Below are positions 1 through 12,421 of a stretch of 64,000 bases of DNA, piece by piece. Every line of letters starts with the position of its first letter. Position 1 is the first letter of the stretch. The stretch lies in the NCBI RefSeq assembly GCF_033473495.1, contig NC_088943.1, positions 2,212,001 through 2,276,000 on the forward strand, in the 5' to 3' direction. The DNA is from Cercospora beticola (Eukaryota > Ascomycota > Dothideomycetes > Mycosphaerellales > Mycosphaerellaceae). The position numbers were made by a program, and so were the translations under genes. The notes under the pieces are model-generated. The model worked only from the letters and a program-made list of their open reading frames with translations. It searched no databases and was not told where the DNA came from.

Positions 1-2872
1 CTGACTGTGTTTGCTTCTCCTACAGCTCGCCAACTCCTACCAGTCGCTTCTGAGCGAGTTCTCCGCCTCCGACCTCCACAGCGTAGGCAACTACACCCTC
101 GGACGCCTGATCGGCAAGGGCAGCTTCGGCAAAGTCTACCTCGCCCAGCACAAGCTCACCAATGGCTCCAAAGTCGTGCTCAAGAGCGCGAAGAAGGATG
201 ACGCCAACCTCGCGCGCGAGATCCACCATCACCGACAGTTCCTCCACCCGCACATTGCTCGACTGTACGAGGTCATCGTGACCGAGACATTAGTATGGCT
301 CGTCCTGGAGTATTGTCCCGGCGACGAGCTGTACAACTACCTGCTCAATCATGGACGCATGGAGCCGGCGAAGGTGCAGAAGATATTCACGCAGCTCGTT
401 GGTGCGGTGAACTATGTGCACATGAAGGGTTGCGTCCACCGAGACCTGAAGCTGGAAAACATCCTCCTGGACAAACATCAAAATGTTAAGCTGGTCGATT
501 TCGGCTTCACACGAGAATACCAAGGATCGACAAGTTACCTGCAGACGTGGTGCGGGACAGTCTGCTACAGTGCGCCGGAAATGCTCAAGGGGGAGAAATA
601 TGCTGGGGAGAAAGTCGATGTCTGGAGTTTGGGAATAATTCTCTACGCCCTGCTGTGCGGGGAATTGCCGTTTGATGACGATAATGATAATGTGACGAAA
701 GGGAGAATCTTGAAGGAGGATCCCGAGTACCCGGAACACATGCCTGAAGGGGCCAAGGACTTGATCAAGAAGCTGCTATCGAAGCGACCGCTTTTGAGGC
801 CAAGCCTGGGCGACATCCTGCGCGATCCATGGCTTGCCGAACACGCTCCGCAACAGCAAGAGATCTTGAAACTGCAGCAACCGCCGCCGTTCTCAACACA
901 GTTGGAGAAAGACGTGCTGCAGCGCATGAGAAGCGCTGGTGTGGATATCGATATGGTGATTGAGAATGTTCTTTCTCAGCGCTGCGATTCGTTGGCTGGC
1001 TGGTGGGCTCTGCTGCTAGAGAAGGAGCAGCGAAAGGAGAAGAGGAGAGAACGCAAACGGAAGGAACGCGAAGCTGAAGCAAAATCAATACGAAGGCTGA
1101 GCGCTGCTAGTGGCAGACTTCTCGCACAGAGTGCTCTCCTTGGGGAGATACACGAAGGCGAAGAAAATGCTCTGCTGGACTCTCCACGTTCACGAGGCCG
1201 GCGAAAGGAGCGCACCAATGGTAATGCCTTGCAGGCACCTGATTTGCCCAAAGTGACCGAGACGAAATCACCCACACCGGGATCCGGCCCCAACTCGAGA
1301 CCGCATACAGCCTCGGATAACAGCCGATCACGTAGTAGACCGCGACCGCCACCCAAGGACTATGGAGCATCACTTCGGACACATCGCACAGCATCGAGAG
1401 GGAGTCAGAGTATGTTGCGAGTCGTGACTAACAATCCAGACTTGCTCAGTCCTTCATACGTGCCGCCGACAGAACGGAAGAACAAAATATACGCTGCGCC
1501 CCTCCGACAACAACTTGCGTGGGTCAAGCACCTATTTAAAGGAGAAGCATTCAAACGAGGCAAATCCCCAAACGAAGGAGATAAGAACAATCAGGCTAAT
1601 GGAAAGATCGCACCGATTGGTAAGACCACTCAGGAGAAAGGCGATCTCCGTGAATTGCATCGTGTGGCAACTGGCCCAGCAACGGCGCGCAGGAAAAGCA
1701 TTGGACATGGACGACCAGAATTGCGAAACAGTCAGACGTATCAAACTCGACCCAGGATCAACACTGCCTCTTCGACCGGCAGTGGTGCAAGCGCGAGGGG
1801 AAAAAGGACGAGCTTGAGCCCACATACCTTGACGCCACACTCATCCTACCGCAGATCGTCTGCTGGTCTTCGTGGTCGCAAATCGACGTCCTCGTCAGTG
1901 TCATCAATACGCAGCACTTACAAGCCGAAACACCAACATTCACATTCGAAAGCCTCGAGCACTTCCAGCGCCTCCATTGCATCCCCTTCAGGACTATCAT
2001 CAGCATCTGGCTCGCGACTCGGCAGATCACCGCATAGCTCTGTCAAAGTGCTGCCTTCTACACCCACTGCCAGCATTCCATCCGGTATGCGCTTCTCTCG
2101 GAGACCGCCTCCCTCGGATATGTCACTTCTCACGACCAGTTTCCCCGAAGCTCGCAACGCTTTTGGAAGCATACCCGCACCTTCTTCGCCTGGCCTGCCG
2201 AAGTTCGCCAGACGGAAACGCTCTGTCTTCAAGGGTCCTATGCATGGTCATGGTGGTTCGTCACCTGCAGGAGGGCGTACGCCGGTGAGCACTAGCCGAA
2301 GTGGCTCCGTCTCTGGAACCGGGCGACCTAGTGTGGAGATGGCTATGCCTGGACTTACGGAAGAAGACGAGGAAGAAGAGGAGGAGGTTGATGAAGATGG
2401 CGAATTCGAAGAAGATGAGGATCAAAGAGCCTTGAGATTGCAATTTGGTCCCGAAATCAACAGTGCCGTTGGTGGAGGGCCCTTTACAGACGATGGAGCG
2501 GCCACGACAACGAATCCTGGAGACACAAATACGAATGTGGGCGAGTTCCTGGAACCGATAAGTCCGCTGAGTCCTCTTCCGGGCGACGACTTGGATGACA
2601 AGACTCTGGGCGCAGGCCTCGGCGTGAAGATTGAAGGCGATAATAATGACAGTGAGAGCAGAGGGAGTCCGCAGCCGCTCACTGCTGAAGCGCTGGCGAA
2701 GCTGGCGAGTGAAGAAGACGAGAAGCGAAGGGTTGCGATGAAGGATAAACTTGAAATGGAGGGTCTACGATCCAGTACGGATGCTAACCTGGAGGGCGAG
2801 GATGGTGTAGGCGAGAAGAAGGAAAAGCCAAAAGAGAAGGGAAAAGAGGTGGCGGGCGTTGGTGGTGTGTAA
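1..2872 (+). CDS. Serine/threonine protein kinase, CAMK-like, 5' partial
   Basis: The window opens inside an intron: a CTGAC branch site at 1-5 and a TACAG acceptor at 21-25, so coding sequence begins at 26 and the true start lies upstream. The N-terminal 270 residues or so form a complete kinase domain: glycine loop GKGSFGKVYLA, VLK lysine, catalytic HRDLKLEN, DFG, and an APE motif after CGTVCYS. Lobe order and sequence fit the CAMK/Kin-type group; I lean towards a relative of the yeast YPL150W/Kin4 group but cannot assign an ortholog. The remaining 650 residues are disordered, rich in Ser/Arg/Pro, with an acidic run (EEDEEEEEEVDEDGE) near residue 780 and a Lys/Glu-rich tail. Such tails usually carry phosphorylation and localisation signals. 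Stop TAA at 2870-2872. Confidence 0.9.
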
Positions 2873-4373
2873 TTTGACGCGAGCGTGGGTTTCCTTTCCC
2901 CTTCTTTTGTTGCGGCTCTGTTGTATGATGAGCTAGCTTCTGTGCTTTTCTCTTTTCGGGTCGGAGCAAGCAAGCGAGCATGGATCGATGGGATGGATGG
3001 ACGGCATAAGATGTACTTTTTCTTTTCTTTTTCCGACTACCCCTTTGTTTTGGCCATTTCGTATCACTGCTACTAGAAACATATCTCTTTAGTGGGTGGC
3101 AGCATGTTGTATGATATAGCATCGGAAGGACCCTTCACTTGTGTGCTACGTGTGCGACGCCGTTCCTCTTGCAGTTACCTCCAGCCTGGTGTCTTGCATA
3201 GGAGTTCCGCTCACGAACGGTTTGTGGGGTTTTGTACATTCTTGATGGGATGGTGCAGTTGCACAACTAGCTTACATTCACGTTACGGAGGCGGAGATCT
3301 GTAGCACATACAAAGTGGTACAGTAGGCTGTGGTTGAGAGATGTGCTAGTCATGCGAGGCTCATGATGACAAGCGTTGGCATAGCTGGGACGATGTGAGA
3401 TGCAGTAATATGAGAAAATATCGAGAGCATAGAGCTACTGTGGGACTGTGATACGGAGCCGAAGAGGTGTACTTGGTTGGGTGATGTTATCGTACAGCTA
3501 ATTCATGTTTGCGCAAGATGTGGACCGCCTGTACCTCGTGCAATGTATGCCTCCAATGATCGCGCGACATGTTTCTTTGTGCTTCTGACTTTTCCTTGAT
3601 GCGTTGGCTTTTTTATCTAGACGCTCGCCAGCGTGGCAAAAACCTTTGGGCGCGGAGAAGTGAGAGGCTGCTGAAGGCGTGCAGCTAGTGCAGGACGGTG
3701 GATGTGACGAGTAACAGCGTATCGAGGCGTTGGCTATGACATGTTGTGTGACACCAATGAGAGACCGAATAGACCGAGCTGGCATTGCAGCTACAATGTT
3801 AATGAAGCAAATGCAGGTTTTCCATCAAATAATGTTCTCCTTTGAATATGACTGTGCTAGTTCGAGCTCTTTCTGTGGAGCTAGCTTGCCTCTGGGGACA
3901 GGATTCTCGCGTGTGCATCGTTGCGAGCAGTCTCGCCGACCGCAGAAAAGCTCAGGCAACCCCATGCAGATATGATGTACATGTTCCGAAGCGTGCATTG
4001 ACACCCTCGTCGTGTCTGTTCTGGCTCACCGTCGTCGTTTTCCGTAGTCTTGCAGATGGCTTGCGTCGAATTATCTGCCTTCTTCTCTTTCACCCCAACG
4101 AACAATTGGTTCCGATAGGAACCCTTCTTCCTGCGGTCTGCTCATCTTCGCTGGCGCTACTGCCCACTCAAGCTTTGCATATCATCTCTCCTCCCTTGAT
4201 GACACAACTCAGCCATTCGAACGTCTGGTCGCTGGTTTGATGCAGTCGTGGTATAGCAAATATAAGCGCAATGCGACTCGCTTGGGCCTGCGGTTCAAGA
4301 AGTACTTGACGTGATACGTGCTCCTACACTTCGGCGAAGGGATTACACCCTCGCTCCATGTAAAATCTTCGTC
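2873..4373. other. Intergenic region, no gene seen
   Basis: This 1.5-kb stretch follows the kinase stop and precedes the 3' end of the next gene on the other strand, so it should hold two convergent 3' untranslated regions. Only short ORFs lacking domain sense or coding character occur. I see no RNA gene or repeat here. Confidence 0.5.
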
Positions 4374-4709
4374 TCAGTCCTTGGCCTTCGCGCCAGTCAA
4401 TTTCTCCACCTCGCCCTCCAACTTCTTGATCTCGTCTCCCTTCTCTTGCTTCGTCTCGATGCTCTCCAGCTTCAGCCAACCCCAATATAGAACTTGAAAC
4501 GTGACCATAGCGATCAAGAAGTTATATGCGATGGCACGACCCGGTCCGCCTTGCTTGTAGACTCGTCGATGCGGATTCGGCTTCGCAGCTTCGGGCTGGC
4601 CTGGAGCTTGATACTGCGGTTGCTCTTGTTGGAGACGCTGTCGGATGGAGAAGGAGCGGACCGAGCTTCGTGTAGGGCGCAAAGTGCGGAGTAATGTAGG
4701 GCGGAACAT
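4374..4709 (-). CDS. Small mitochondrial inner-membrane-type protein
   Basis: A 111-residue protein in one exon. The ATG at 4707-4709 is preferred because it is followed at once by an Arg/Ser/Thr-rich, acid-free stretch (MFRPTLLRTLRPTRSSVRSF), a good mitochondrial presequence; further in-frame sequence upstream does not look like protein. One hydrophobic segment lies around residues 60-82 (AIAYNFLIAMVTFQVLYWGW), followed by a charged helical, probably coiled-coil tail (KLEGEVEKLTGAK). The design of presequence, single span and short soluble coil resembles assembly factors or small subunits of respiratory complexes, but I do not recognise the family, and that role is only an inference. Confidence 0.7.
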   Translation of the reverse strand: MFRPTLLRTLRPTRSSVRSFSIRQRLQQEQPQYQAPGQPEAAKPNPHRRVYKQGGPGRAIAYNFLIAMVTFQVLYWGWLKLESIETKQEKGDEIKKLEGEVEKLTGAKAKD

Positions 4710-5686
4710 GGTCAATGGTGTATTTGTATTGAGGACGATGAGCAAAAGACGCGTCGAAGAGCATGGAGATGTCGTGTCGGGATTGAGCTCCAGGCTAGCG
4801 TGAGCGATGCCAAGATCTCTGTCAACTGCACCTTTCTCGCAGATCACTCTTCCTCGTCCTTCGCTGACACACCATGATTCTTTCAGCCATTGTCTTGCTC
4901 ACAGCTGGCTCTTCAGGAACCCAAGTTTAACATCGTGCCTTCCTTGAATTCAACCCAACAAGACAATAGTAGAAGAGACGACACAGCATGCTACCGTATC
5001 CTTCGGCATCACAAGCAGCGAGCCTCACAGAAGAAGTGTCATCGGAGGCACCTTGGAAACGACACTCAAGACGCATCCGCTCCGATGCTGCGTACGATAC
5101 AAGATGGAAGTAATTGGCCGAATGAGCCTTCTGTCTCCCACCGTTGCCAACTCAGCCCTCTCCTGCGATTCTATTCCCAGCGGTAAGGCTGCCAGCCTGC
5201 CACACGTGGCTGCTGTATACTCATGGCGAGCAACGCGGAGCCAATACTATTGTGGGAGCTCGACTGCTTCCAGTAGGCATCCTTCGAGTTTCCCGCGATC
5301 CTTCGCAGCTTCCCTATTGACCTGATTGGTGTCGCACAGCTATACACATTGCTGGGCGTAAGCTGCCAAGACGCTGTGCTTTCACTGCGCCCGAAGACCT
5401 CGAGCGCATTCAGCGTCACCTGCGCAGAAGCTGGCTCACGGGATCGAGCTCGGCGGAATGCGAGTAAGTATAATATCTTCGTCCGCATCGCAGGCTTTGA
5501 AAGATCTCCATTCCGTTAACGTTTAACGATCTCACAACAACGAACATTTCCATTTCCCTTATTTCCTTGGTCCTGGTTTCCTTGCTCCTAGTTTCTTGAG
5601 TCCTCTGATATTCTTTTGTGTCCATTTTGGAACCTGCAAGTACTCCCAACAACCACAGCAGCTTCCACCAACCTCAATTCTTCAAA
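4710..5686. other. Divergent intergenic region, no gene seen
   Basis: Nearly 1 kb between two divergently transcribed genes. The last 100 bases before 5687 are rich in CCTT/TTCC and CAACA motifs, as is common in fungal 5' leaders. No convincing ORF, RNA gene or repeat was found. Confidence 0.45.
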
Positions 5687-6445
5687 ATGCAATACAGCAC
5701 TCTTCTCCTCTCCGCTATCGCAGCATCCGGCTCCCTCGCCGCTCCAACAGCCAAAGAGATCACCGACAGAGGCATTCGCGTCGTCCTCCAAAATCAAGCT
5801 ATCGAACTTGGTTCCACGACCAACTTCGCAGAGGACAAGCTCCCTCAGGCTGCGCGGCCTGTCGGCTCTACCGGACCTTTCCAGACTGTTGCTCTCAACC
5901 TCGACCCGATCGTAGGCAACCAAGCTCTACGCTGCCAAATCCTCGATGCCCACCAGAACCCTATCGTGGTCGTTCGTGGCGAGAACGTCGACATCACATT
6001 CGCAGACGGCGGCAACGGCCCCTGGACTTTCCGTGATGGCGCAGCAATGGTCGATGCCATTGTGTGCGACCCAAAATTCGTCAAAGGCGTAGCACCGCCA
6101 CTACCAGCACCGCAAACTCCATCCATTCGCATTCAACTCTCCGATGGCAACCTCGCTCGTCAGCTGCAGTTCGAAGAAGCCGGCCTCGTTCGTGAAGAAC
6201 AGCCATCTCCTGACCAGTCAAGTCCTTTCAATGCCGTATCTCTGACTTTGGACGATGATGTCGAGAATCAAGGACTGAGATGCCAAATCTTGGACAAGAA
6301 CAATCAGCCAATTACGCTCCAGAGGGGCGAGAACATTGATATCACATTCGCGGATGGAGGAAATGGCCCTTGGAGCTTTCTGTACCCACAGGAGAGCCAA
6401 GTCAGCAGGGTAGTTTGCGACCCGAAGTTTGCAGCTCTGGCTTGA
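5687..6445 (+). CDS. Secreted protein with two copies of one domain
   Basis: This 252-residue single-exon protein starts at the ATG after TCTTCAAA, directly before a signal peptide (hydrophobic to about residue 19, cleavage near SLAAP). The mature part is an internal duplication: residues about 29-132 and 146-248 align. Both carry LRCQILD, then RGEN(V/I)DITFADGGNGPW, then VCDPKF, and each copy keeps two cysteines (C83/C127 and C199/C244). The copies differ in their N-terminal thirds. A short Pro/Ala linker (PPLPAPQTP) joins them. The fold is unknown to me; the pattern suggests a small beta-rich domain with one disulfide. It is secreted, possibly a cell-wall or host-interface protein, but there is no direct evidence for an effector role. 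Confidence 0.85.
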   Translation: MQYSTLLLSAIAASGSLAAPTAKEITDRGIRVVLQNQAIELGSTTNFAEDKLPQAARPVGSTGPFQTVALNLDPIVGNQALRCQILDAHQNPIVVVRGENVDITFADGGNGPWTFRDGAAMVDAIVCDPKFVKGVAPPLPAPQTPSIRIQLSDGNLARQLQFEEAGLVREEQPSPDQSSPFNAVSLTLDDDVENQGLRCQILDKNNQPITLQRGENIDITFADGGNGPWSFLYPQESQVSRVVCDPKFAALA

Positions 6446-6642
6446 GCAGGCTTGCTGAGTGCGCGAGGGAAAATGAGTGATTGACAGATGAGCTCGCTGT
6501 GCTCGAATAATTGTATTGAAGCGTTCTTGTTCTTAGACTGTCATTTCCGTAGAGCATTTCTGCATATCCTAAAAATACAACCATGGCGAAAATCGTCACC
6601 ATCGCCAAACAAGCCTAGAAGCAGCGCTTTCACGGCTCACCT

Positions 6643-8201
6643 CTACCTCCTATCCAAAAAGAACGTCTTCATACTCCTCGGCTCAACCACCGCCCTGAAA
6701 CCACCCTCCTCAACCTCAAACTCCCCAGCCAGAGTCACATTATGCCCATTGTCAGTCAAATACGCCACTCCACGATTAACACCCATCCCCAACCCCTTCA
6801 AATCCACCTCAACACTATAAGCATAATGGGCCGCATTAACAATCGGAATCGCCAAACTCCCATTCCGATTCTCCCAAGCCGTAACATAAACCTCTTCCAC
6901 ATCAGACTGCGCCTCAACTCTCACAGCTCCCGGCCTCGCAAACCGAAAATAACCCGCAAAAGCCCAAAGTCTCGCTGAAACTTGATACGAAGTCCCATTG
7001 ACAAGAATCAGCGAGGCATCGCTAGGTGAAGTCCAGGTACACCACCAATGAGACCAGCCTGCAACGTTGTTCCGAAAAGCGTTGTGCATATAAATTGCCC
7101 ATTGGAAACCTTCGAAGTTGTTGCCACTGATGTCCCAGGTTGAAGTCCATGTGCTGCCGCCATCGGACCATTCTGTTTCGATTGTGGGTTGGCCGTGCAA
7201 GAGGTCACCGAAGGGGCGTTTGATGGAGGATTGGTAGTTGTGGTAGGTGTTGTAGTCGAAGAGATCGAGGCCTCCTGGGAGGCGGCCAAGTTCGTAGAGG
7301 AGATCTCGTTGTTGGCGGGCGCCGGTGGAGTCGCAGCACGAGACTGCTAGATTCGGGAAAGCCTTTTTGACAAGAGGATAGAAGACCGAGAGAAAGTCGT
7401 AGGCTTGGTAGCCATCGGAAAGCATTGCCGAGTATGTGAAAGGGTTGAAGTCGGGTCTAGACGTTGTTAGTATCCATAATGCTGCAGTAAAGGGAGACTT
7501 TTGACATACTCATTGTAAGCTCCCAATAACGAAACATTGATCCCACGCTGCTGATAAAGCTTCACGTACTCAATCAAATAATTGGCATAAGCCTCCCTCC
7601 AGTCATGAGTACAATTGGATCTTCTCACACCACACAAATACCCGCCACCGGCTTCGAGGCCGGTAGTCTTAAAGCAACCGGGAGCAGACCACGCATCCGC
7701 ATACAGGAAAAGGTCTGGGTTGTATTTGACCGCCGTCTGGGCAAGAGTCAATTGGCAAGAGTCGTTGTTCGCAGGGAACGTATAATTGAAAGGCCCATCA
7801 GGTGTCGCAGGACACGAAGGTAAAATCGTGGCAGCTTGTGATGATCCGATGAGGTTTCGTAGAATGGAAAGTGCACCAATGTTTTCGGAGAAGAGAGTCT
7901 CGACCACGGCTTGCTGGTCGGCAGCTGAGAGCGTATTCGTCGTACACTGACGCGCAATATGTCAGTGAAATGATCTCCTTGACTTCAGTGTGTCGACCAA
8001 GTTGCCTACAGCAGCTCCAAACGCTCCACTGCATCCACCTCCAACCATGGTCTGGTAACGAGTGGCAACATCGATAGATATCTTGGCCTGGAATGTCAGA
8101 TCTCTTGAGTTCGGCGATGTATTCCCATAAGAGCTATTGTCATAGCCAGTCTGCGCAGAGACGGCGGCGGCAGCTCCAACCAAGCTGACGAGGAGCTTCA
8201 T
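6643..8201 (-). CDS. Glycoside hydrolase family 30 secreted glycanase
   Basis: Three exons on the minus strand: 8010-8201, 7510-7946 and 6643-7456, giving 480 residues. The introns of 63 and 53 bp have GTAGGC...CAG and GTATGT...TAG ends. The start gives a clear signal peptide (MKLLVSLVGAAAAVSA). GH30 signatures are GGGCSGAFGAA near the N-terminus, NEPD (acid/base Glu) formed across the second splice site, and TIETEWSDGG (nucleophile Glu), followed by a small beta domain at the C-terminus. Fungal GH30 enzymes hydrolyse xylan, beta-1,6-glucan or beta-1,6-galactan; subfamily and substrate cannot be fixed by eye, though the fungal xylanase-type branch is likely. Removal of both introns gives one uninterrupted frame. 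Confidence 0.9.
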
Positions 8202-8916
8202 GTTGTGAAAGAAAAATGTAGGTACACGATCAGTGATGTTTTACACAGACCCAGTCTTTTAAGTAGGTTTCAATGTTCACATTGATAGCCACTGCCTCCG
8301 ACGAGCTGGCAGAATCGCCGATTGACGTATGTTGGAGTCTTTAGCCGACATGATGTTGTGTACGCGTTTCTCGTGCCCTGCGTTCATAAACGCACGCCAG
8401 CGGAAGTCGGCATCGGTCGCTCTCCATCGTGAGCCACGAATGCAATCCCGCCGACTGTTATGGTAGAGTGGCTTCTAGGTCTGGCTTTCACTCGGAGGGC
8501 ACTGATCGAGGCGTCTAGGAGCCACTCTTTGATACCGTGCCAGGTCGGTCTGCCTGGTCAAGAGACGTCAGCACAAATCAGAGCAAGTGACAAGCTTCCT
8601 AAGCTTCGCAAGCTACTGTGCAGCCATGCAGGGTTTTGCGGTTTGAGGCAAACTAGGCTGAAAGCGCGAACTCGAGTGGCGGTACAAATATGTACAGGCT
8701 AATCTGGACTTTCAACCGGAGAGGTGACGCTTGTGTGGCCAAGCGCCCGACCAAGCATCCAGATGCGTCAATAATATAATATCGCCCACAGCATCAAGCC
8801 CATCCTCATTAGCAGTCTTTACCCACACCAGGTACAACCTCTAGCTTTTAGTATTAGATGCGTCGTAAGCTGATCGATTGCTCCAGCACGATCTCGTAGC
8901 CCGCCAAGCAGTCAGC
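8202..8916. other. Intergenic region, no gene seen
   Basis: Promoter side of the GH30 gene joined to the 3' side of the Rad5-like gene. It holds only short ORFs without sense. No RNA gene or repeat was recognised. Confidence 0.45.
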
Positions 8917-11900
8917 CTACGAGAGCAGTCTCTGTATGTCAGCCAGCCTGTTAGTCCTCGCCGCCATACGCTTGTTCTTCTGCTCAGAGAAGGCAAGCAT
9001 CATGAGTTTGCGCTTGTCTTCCTGAATGCTGAGAGTCTTCTCCTCGATCGTCTTGTCCATGACCAGGCGGAAGACTGAGCACTCTCTGGTCTGACCAAGG
9101 CGGTGGACTCTGTCTACTGCTTGATCTTCGATAGCTGGTGCCCACCAAGTGTCGCAAAGGATGACATTGTTTGCTGCAGTCAGATTGAGGCCAACAGCGC
9201 AAACGCCAAGGGTGGCCAGCAGGATCGTGGTCTCGCCATCGTTGTTCAAGGCTTCGAGGGCTTGGTCGCGGCGTTGTGCTGACATCGTGCCATCGATACG
9301 GCAGAACTTCAATCCAGCCTGCTTCAGAGGTTCTTCCAACAGATCCAAGAATGACTTCCACTGACTGAAGATGATCGTCTTCTCGCCATTCGCGACAGCA
9401 CCTAGGATTCGCAGTAGGCCATCCACCTTGCTGCTGTTGCCCTCATCGCCAGATCTGTTCTCATTGTCAGAGCCATCGCCGAACTCGTTGCTTGGCTCGA
9501 CGAGACATTGCTCGTCTTTGAGCTCCGCTCGACAGAATGGACACTTGTGCTGTCCCTCGATCACTTTCACGATGCAGTCGCGCCCAAAAGCGTGACCGCA
9601 ATTGGTGATAACAGGCGAATGCAGCGTTTCCAGGCAAATGGCACAGTCTTCAGACGAATCAATCTGGACTTGCAACACCTGTTGAAGGGTTGAGATTGTT
9701 TCCGGTGTCAAAGTAACAGTCTTCTGCTTCTCCAGCTGAGCCATCAAGTCTGCCACTCTCTGTGAAGCCAGCTTCCAGTGATTGCAGACCTGGCGCATAC
9801 GCAGCAAGATCTCGAGAAGGTGGTTGTATGTGACCTGTCCGGAACCATCTTTCTTCTGGTAGGCTTTGAGCACGCCTCGAGCCTCTCCGTCAAGCGCATC
9901 GTACTTCTGCTGTTCCTCCTTCGAGAATTGGAGGCGATGGACGAACTCCTTTAGTTCGGGAAGCTTGAGGTCGATGAAGCGCATGTCCTTTCTTCGACGA
10001 AGGGTGAAGGCGCGCATTATTGCCTGGAGGAGAAGGGACGAGTCTCGTGTGCCAAGCTTGAGTGGTCGTACGAGGACGGAAATGAAGATATCGAGTTGCT
10101 CTGTTGAAAAGTTAGCACAATGCACAGTGCATGTTGGTTTGGAGACAGTACCTAATCCTCCAGTGATTCCCACGAAGCGCAAGAGGGAGTAGAGATCCTT
10201 CAACGAATTTACGATTGGTGTGCCTGTGAGAACCCATCGTGAACGGGCGGTCAGAGCATTTGCAGCTGCAGCTGCCTTTGTTTGTGGATTGCGAATGTTA
10301 TGGCCTTCGTCGAGGACCACACGGCGCCATTCGTGGCTATAAAGACCGGTTGCACGTAGCTTTCGTTCTGAAGTCTTCGTTGGACCAGAGGCAAAATCAC
10401 TTGCCAAGGTACCCTGAGGAGGTTGTTAGCACAATTTCGAGTTTGTCTCACTCTTCAGCTGCGTCAGCACGCATGCGTTCGTTGCCCACTTACATATGTA
10501 GTGATGACTAGGTCGTACTGCGCAAAGTCCTTTGTCGACATCTTGACACGACCTGCACCGTGATAGATGTACGTGGCCAGCTGGTGTCCGTCCTTGAAAT
10601 GGAAGCTTGCTTGACCAGACCAGTTGGAGAGCACTGAAAGAGGCGCTACAATGAGCGTGGTGCCTTTTCCATGCATTTCGGCATCGGCGGCGACCAGAGC
10701 CAGCATCTGTATAGTCTTTCCAAGTCCCATGTCGTCTGCCAGAATACCGCCAGACGCCAGCTTGGGTGCCGATTGAGTGGAGAAGTTTGTTGCAATATTG
10801 GTGTAGCGACTATTGTCCACACGCGTCCAGAGCTGAGTGCTCTGACCGGTCGCAGTGGGTGTTTGGGGGTTCTCTTGGTCAAGCAACCACTGCAGAGCTT
10901 GCAATTGGTATGGTAGCATCGTGGTCTTGACCCTGTCTGGCTGCTCCGCCATGGGCATCTGCTGTAGCTGCTCCTCGGACATTCCCAGCTTCTCAGCTTC
11001 GTTGGCCATTCTGCGAGGGTCAATGCGCTGCGAGGCCTCCTGGATAGCAGACATGTCCGGCTGACTTGGATCACCAAAACCACTGCTTCCTGGATTCGTG
11101 AATTCTCCTTGCGAGTTCACTTGCGCTCGTTTGCCAGCAGCCGCAGCACGTCGAGCTTCTGCCAGTCGTGCCGCTTCGGCTTGTTTGCGCTCCTTCTCAC
11201 GTTGTTTTGCAGCACGTTCAGCCTCTTTCAAGGCTTTGGGAGGCAGCTTGTCGGCGACCATTTGAGACTGAAGTCTCTGTCCCTCTGTCGAGGTTGGCGC
11301 TGGGCCATACATGTGAATCTGTTGATGCGAGCAATGTCAGCTCACCCACACTGTCGCCATACTTGACAAGGGATATACAATTTGGGCACAGGGGATAGAA
11401 GTTGGCCGAAGGTGCCGCAGCTAAGTTGTCTGTTGGCTGAACTTACAACGATGGGACAGTCGTAGGTACCTAGTCACAGTCAGTCATAGTTTGCAAGCGA
11501 CCAACCACAGTACGAACCAATGTTTCCGGTCAGCTGAGCTTCAGCACGCAGCGACCGGTTGTCCATGTACTTTGCCAACTTCTCTGCGATTCGTCTGGGA
11601 ATGTGGCCGATCTGCGTGTGCGCCACGCTGTCAACGCGGATTGCATTGCTGTCGTACGGATTGCCGGGTTCGCGTTTCAGGAGTACATGTTCGCCTCGAT
11701 TGCTGTAGCCTCTGTAGTATCTAGATTGGAGAGAGTCAGAGATTGTCATCGAAGGGGCATTGAATGGACATTTCGGATATACTTACTGGCATCCAACGAT
11801 TTTGGTGTCGAGATCTCCATACAAATGCATGTCCTCGCTGCCGATGGCGTCGTCTTGTGATGAGCCCACTATGTCGTTGAAGGCGGCATCATCGGCAAGC

Positions 11901-12421
11901 CAATCATCGCGTTCACCCTCATCGTGCTGGCTGTTGCCGAAAGCTGTGGGAAGAGGAAAAGCCGATGCAGAAGCAGAACCGCTTGAATATCTTGCAGCGG
12001 CATGACTGGAGGATGATGGAGCAATGGCAGGAGCACGGGTTTGATCGGTGACTTTCACTGTTTTGCGTGACGAAGCATTGCGGTCTTCGTCATCGCTGCC
12101 AGTCAGGTCCACGAGCTCGTCGCGTTTGCGCTTGCCTCCTGCCATGTTGGCGTTGGTCGTATTTGGGTCCCGATTTTGCAGTGGTGCGGAAGAGTTTGTG
12201 CTTTTCAGTTGTTCGTTTGGACTCTGTGCTTTGGACGCCTCCTTCTGAGACAGTGCGCTGTTGGTCTTGCTTGCTTGAGATGAAGAGCTGGCCTTGGCGT
12301 CGGCATCGCGCAGGGCGTCAATAAAATGTTGTTTCAAGCGCAAGCCATCAAGCGGGAGACCGCGCCGGGCGGTGAGGGCTTTCAACTGAGCGACCTTGAG
12401 CGTGGCGTAGTCGTCCGACAT
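8917..12421 (-). CDS. SAP-HIRAN-SNF2-RING ATPase, Rad5/HLTF-like
   Basis: Six exons: 11787-12421, 11518-11720, 11447-11469, 10494-11318, 10152-10413 and 8917-10100, giving 1043 residues. The third exon is only 23 nt and is needed to keep the HIRAN frame. Order: a SAP-like helix pair at residues 1-40 (LKALTARRGLPLDGLRL), a disordered acidic linker, HIRAN at about 209-295 (YYRGY...GEHVLLKREPGNPYDSNAI), SNF2 N-lobe with DDMGLGKT near 490 and DEGH near 600, a RING finger at about 800-845 (CAICLE...CGHAF...CPFC) set between the lobes, and the C-lobe ending in VDRVHRLGQ. This matches Rad5/HLTF-class enzymes that remodel stalled forks and ubiquitinate PCNA. The N-terminal SAP suggests DNA binding. 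Orthology to Rad5 rather than a related fungal paralog is not settled. Confidence 0.92.
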
